Source: an uncultured Clostridia bacterium
Lineage (GTDB): Bacteria; Bacillota; Clostridia; Christensenellales; UBA1242
Direction of reading: 5' to 3'
DNA: 64,000 nt
NCBI GenBank assembly: GCA_944381175.1
Contig: CALWKD010000020.1
Span: 44,390-108,389, forward strand
Of this stretch, positions 62,095 to 64,000 are shown one piece after another; within the stretch, counting starts at the first letter, position 1, and every line of letters starts with the position of its first letter. The notes beneath the pieces are model-generated. The model searched no databases, was not told the origin of the DNA, and saw only the letters and a list, made by a program, of their open reading frames with translations. The translations under genes were made by a program, and so were the position numbers.

Positions 62095-62754
62095 ATGAGA
62101 AACGAAAAAGATAAATATATTGAAGAGTTGGAAGATATGGTGATGGAACAAATGAGCGAAGGGTTGATTGCTCCGCTTTGCGTGAAGTTGAAGAACAATG
62201 AGAAATTGTTTAAGTTTATCAGCGACAGGGAGTTTGCACCAGCCGTTGGCAGACCAAACAAAAACTGTGACAAGATCAAAGAGCGTATTGCACTTCAACT
62301 TAAAGCCTACAAAGATATAATAGAAAGATTTAGCAAGTTTGAACGTTTGCCAATCAGCGACACTGTGCAACAGGCAATATTTGAAAAGGCAACCATTCTC
62401 AAAGATTACGCAATCAAGTATGGTTACAACGAGGAAGCACTTGCACTTTTGAGAGTTTTGAAAAACGAAAAACTTGTCGGTGAATTGTCAGTGGCAAGCG
62501 TTGGGAAAGATATCTTGGCCGTTATCACAAATTATGGAAAACGAACAATTCTCGAAAATGGTGACGGCTTCAAGGGCAATGTCGACCAAATTATTGTCGA
62601 TGTGGTCGGCGGAAGATATGGCAAAGATACAAAAGACGCTCTTCCAATCAAGAAAATGGAAAGCACTTATGCAAACACCACTGTCCAAAAAGGAGATGTT
62701 GTTTTCAAAATCGACGGGAGTTACCAATGGAAGTCTGACGGCGGGAGAGTGTGA
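62095..62754 (+). CDS. Unrecognised 219-aa protein
   Basis: GAGGTG precedes the ATG. The protein is hydrophilic and starts with a charged helix (NEKDKYIEELEDMVMEQMSEG). The middle is helical (SDTVQQAIFEKATILKDYAIKYGYNEEALALLRVL), resembling a helical repeat or a small all-alpha module. The last ~70 residues are beta-like (DILAVITNYGKRTILENGDG, VVFKIDGSYQW). No family recognised and no TM or signal peptide. It has a consensus-like promoter of its own, so it is likely well expressed. Lying next to the KwaA-like gene on the same strand, a functional link is possible but is only a guess. Confidence 0.75.
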   Translation: MRNEKDKYIEELEDMVMEQMSEGLIAPLCVKLKNNEKLFKFISDREFAPAVGRPNKNCDKIKERIALQLKAYKDIIERFSKFERLPISDTVQQAIFEKATILKDYAIKYGYNEEALALLRVLKNEKLVGELSVASVGKDILAVITNYGKRTILENGDGFKGNVDQIIVDVVGGRYGKDTKDALPIKKMESTYANTTVQKGDVVFKIDGSYQWKSDGGRV

Positions 62755-63002
62755 GAAAAGTTTTGCTTATTGTTCTACGCTGTGACTTCAATATGGCTAT
62801 ATAAGATGTAAATTATAAAGAAATATATATTATATATAATAAAGGAGCACTGCAATAAGGCAATGCCTTTTTTGATTGGTAATATTTTGGAATCTATTGA
62901 GAATGACCAAATACTGCCACTATTGCTGTCGAGTGGTCTGTTGTATGGTTGGTTTTGTGGACTAATTTGTACTATTTGAAAGTCTGTGTTTTGAATGAAA
63001 AG
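62755..63002. other. Intergenic sequence before the rRNA region
   Basis: AT-rich. It holds a 38-codon hydrophobic ORF (62863-62979) that lacks a well-placed RBS and is not called, and a run of TA-rich sequence at 62820-62840. Confidence 0.6.
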
Positions 63003-63028
63003 AGTGGGTTTTGAGTCCACTTTTTTTG
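63003..63028 (+). terminator. Terminator upstream of the rRNA promoter
   Basis: AGTGGG (63003-63008) pairs with TCCACT (63016-63021), then a run of seven T. Confidence 0.7.
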
Positions 63029-63215
63029 ATTTAAAGAGCATAACTTTGAGAAAATTTTTTAACTTCTTCAAGAAATTTCAAACTTTTTTAAAAATTTTTT
63101 GAGAAAATTTTGGCAAATTTTGGGGCATTTTTACGAACACACGGAAAGACGTCTGCCGATTTTTAAAAATCCTAAAAAAAAGTTGAAAATTTTTAAAATT
63201 TTTTTGAAAAAAGTG

Positions 63216-63245
63216 TTGACAAAGATTTTCCCATTGTGCTAGAAT
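63216..63245 (+). promoter_or_regulatory. rRNA promoter driving 23S
   Basis: TTGACA (63216-63221), an 18-nt spacer and TAGAAT (63240-63245). Upstream (about 63150-63215) are dense A- and T-tracts typical of UP elements of rRNA promoters. Confidence 0.75.
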
Positions 63246-63250
63246 ATGCT

Positions 63251-63315
63251 CGTTGACACCGAGAAAAGCAAACGAATGAAATAGTTTGCCCGTCAACGAA
63301 AGTTCTTTGACAACT
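63251..63315 (+). promoter_or_regulatory. rRNA leader: stem-loop and boxA-like element
   Basis: CGTTGAC (63251-63257) pairs with GTCAACG (63292-63298), and inside it GCAAAC (63268-63273) pairs with GTTTGC (63284-63289), giving a long leader hairpin that begins about where transcription should start. It is followed by GTTCTTTGACAACT (63302-63315), which resembles the rRNA antitermination boxA. Confidence 0.6.
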
Positions 63316-63473
63316 ACATATTTTGAAGATTAAAGTCAAATATTTATACGAGTATAAACTTTTTAAACTAATTAGTTTTATTTGTAATACGATATTTGCA
63401 TACTCAAATTAAGTCGAGTAAGAGTTATCGAAAGATAACAAGCGAAAATGCTAAGAAAATCCAAAATCTAAAT

Positions 63474-64000
<527 letters not shown>

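Noticed and set aside
62863-62979. 38-codon hydrophobic ORF upstream of the rRNA promoter
   Set aside because: The AAAGGAG lies about 15 nt from the ATG, too far; no family resemblance; likely chance in AT-rich DNA.
62775-63071. 98-codon minus-strand ORF
   Set aside because: Covers a terminator hairpin and AT-rich DNA, with no RBS or recognisable domain; composition-driven.
63307-63336. Second rRNA promoter (TTGACA, 18 nt, TAAAGT)
   Set aside because: The TTGACA is part of a boxA-like GTTCTTTGACAACT and the -10 is poor; boxA is the simpler reading.

Overview
The window is one 64 kb stretch of a low-GC Gram-positive chromosome. TGA is a normal stop, ribosome binding sites are AGGAG-type, and sigma-A promoters of the TTGACA/TATAAT kind recur. 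Sporulation-associated spmA/spmB and a SpoVB-like flippase, the Firmicutes orders holB-ricT-trmN6, tatD-rsmA, dnaX-ybaB-recR and rpmG-secE-nusG-rplK-rplA, and very large Ig-like surface proteins suggest an uncultured gut-type Clostridia lineage. That placement is inference; no species is recognised.

Layout. 1-729 is the 3' end of trpS. 971-19492 is a single 6173-codon gene for an exported, membrane-anchored adhesin-like protein. 19542-22976 holds uppP and a Ca2+-type P-type ATPase. 23026-25516 is the holB-ricT-trmN6 operon. 25532-26446 (minus) is an odd gene joining a MutS-domain-I-like N-terminus to a GreA/B C-terminal domain; its promoter spacer holds nine consecutive G. A DegV gene, spmA/spmB (minus), tatD-rsmA, rplI (minus), a DUF1540-like protein and two unrecognised proteins follow, up to 33.8 kb. 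33979-43599 is mostly housekeeping: SpoVB-like flippase, HU, dusB, pgk, tpiA, dnaX (interrupted at an A9 slip site), ybaB, recR, argS. 43.7-47.5 kb has two small proteins, one HicB-like, then rpmG, secE, nusG, an orphan, rplK and rplA. 47722-60877 holds two more huge surface proteins, 1453 aa (+) and 2781 aa (-), in convergent orientation. After an extremely AT-rich gap come a KwaA-like membrane protein and an unknown 219-aa protein. The window ends in the first ~530 bases of a 23S rRNA gene, which has its own promoter and leader and no 16S gene before it.

Themes. (1) Cell surface: three giant proteins share signal peptide, long Ig-like/beta-rich ectodomain, one C-terminal TM helix and a basic tail, with no LPXTG sorting signal; the first also carries GLUG-type modules at both ends. 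(2) Expression signals: at least four, probably five, genes have a -10 box ending 6-7 nt before the ATG and no Shine-Dalgarno, implying leaderless mRNAs. (3) Sequence-encoded variability: a G9 tract between -35 and -10 of one promoter and an A9 tract inside dnaX. (4) Conserved gene orders are trimmed: yabA, rnmV and mazG are absent from their usual places and rplJL-rpoBC do not follow rplA.
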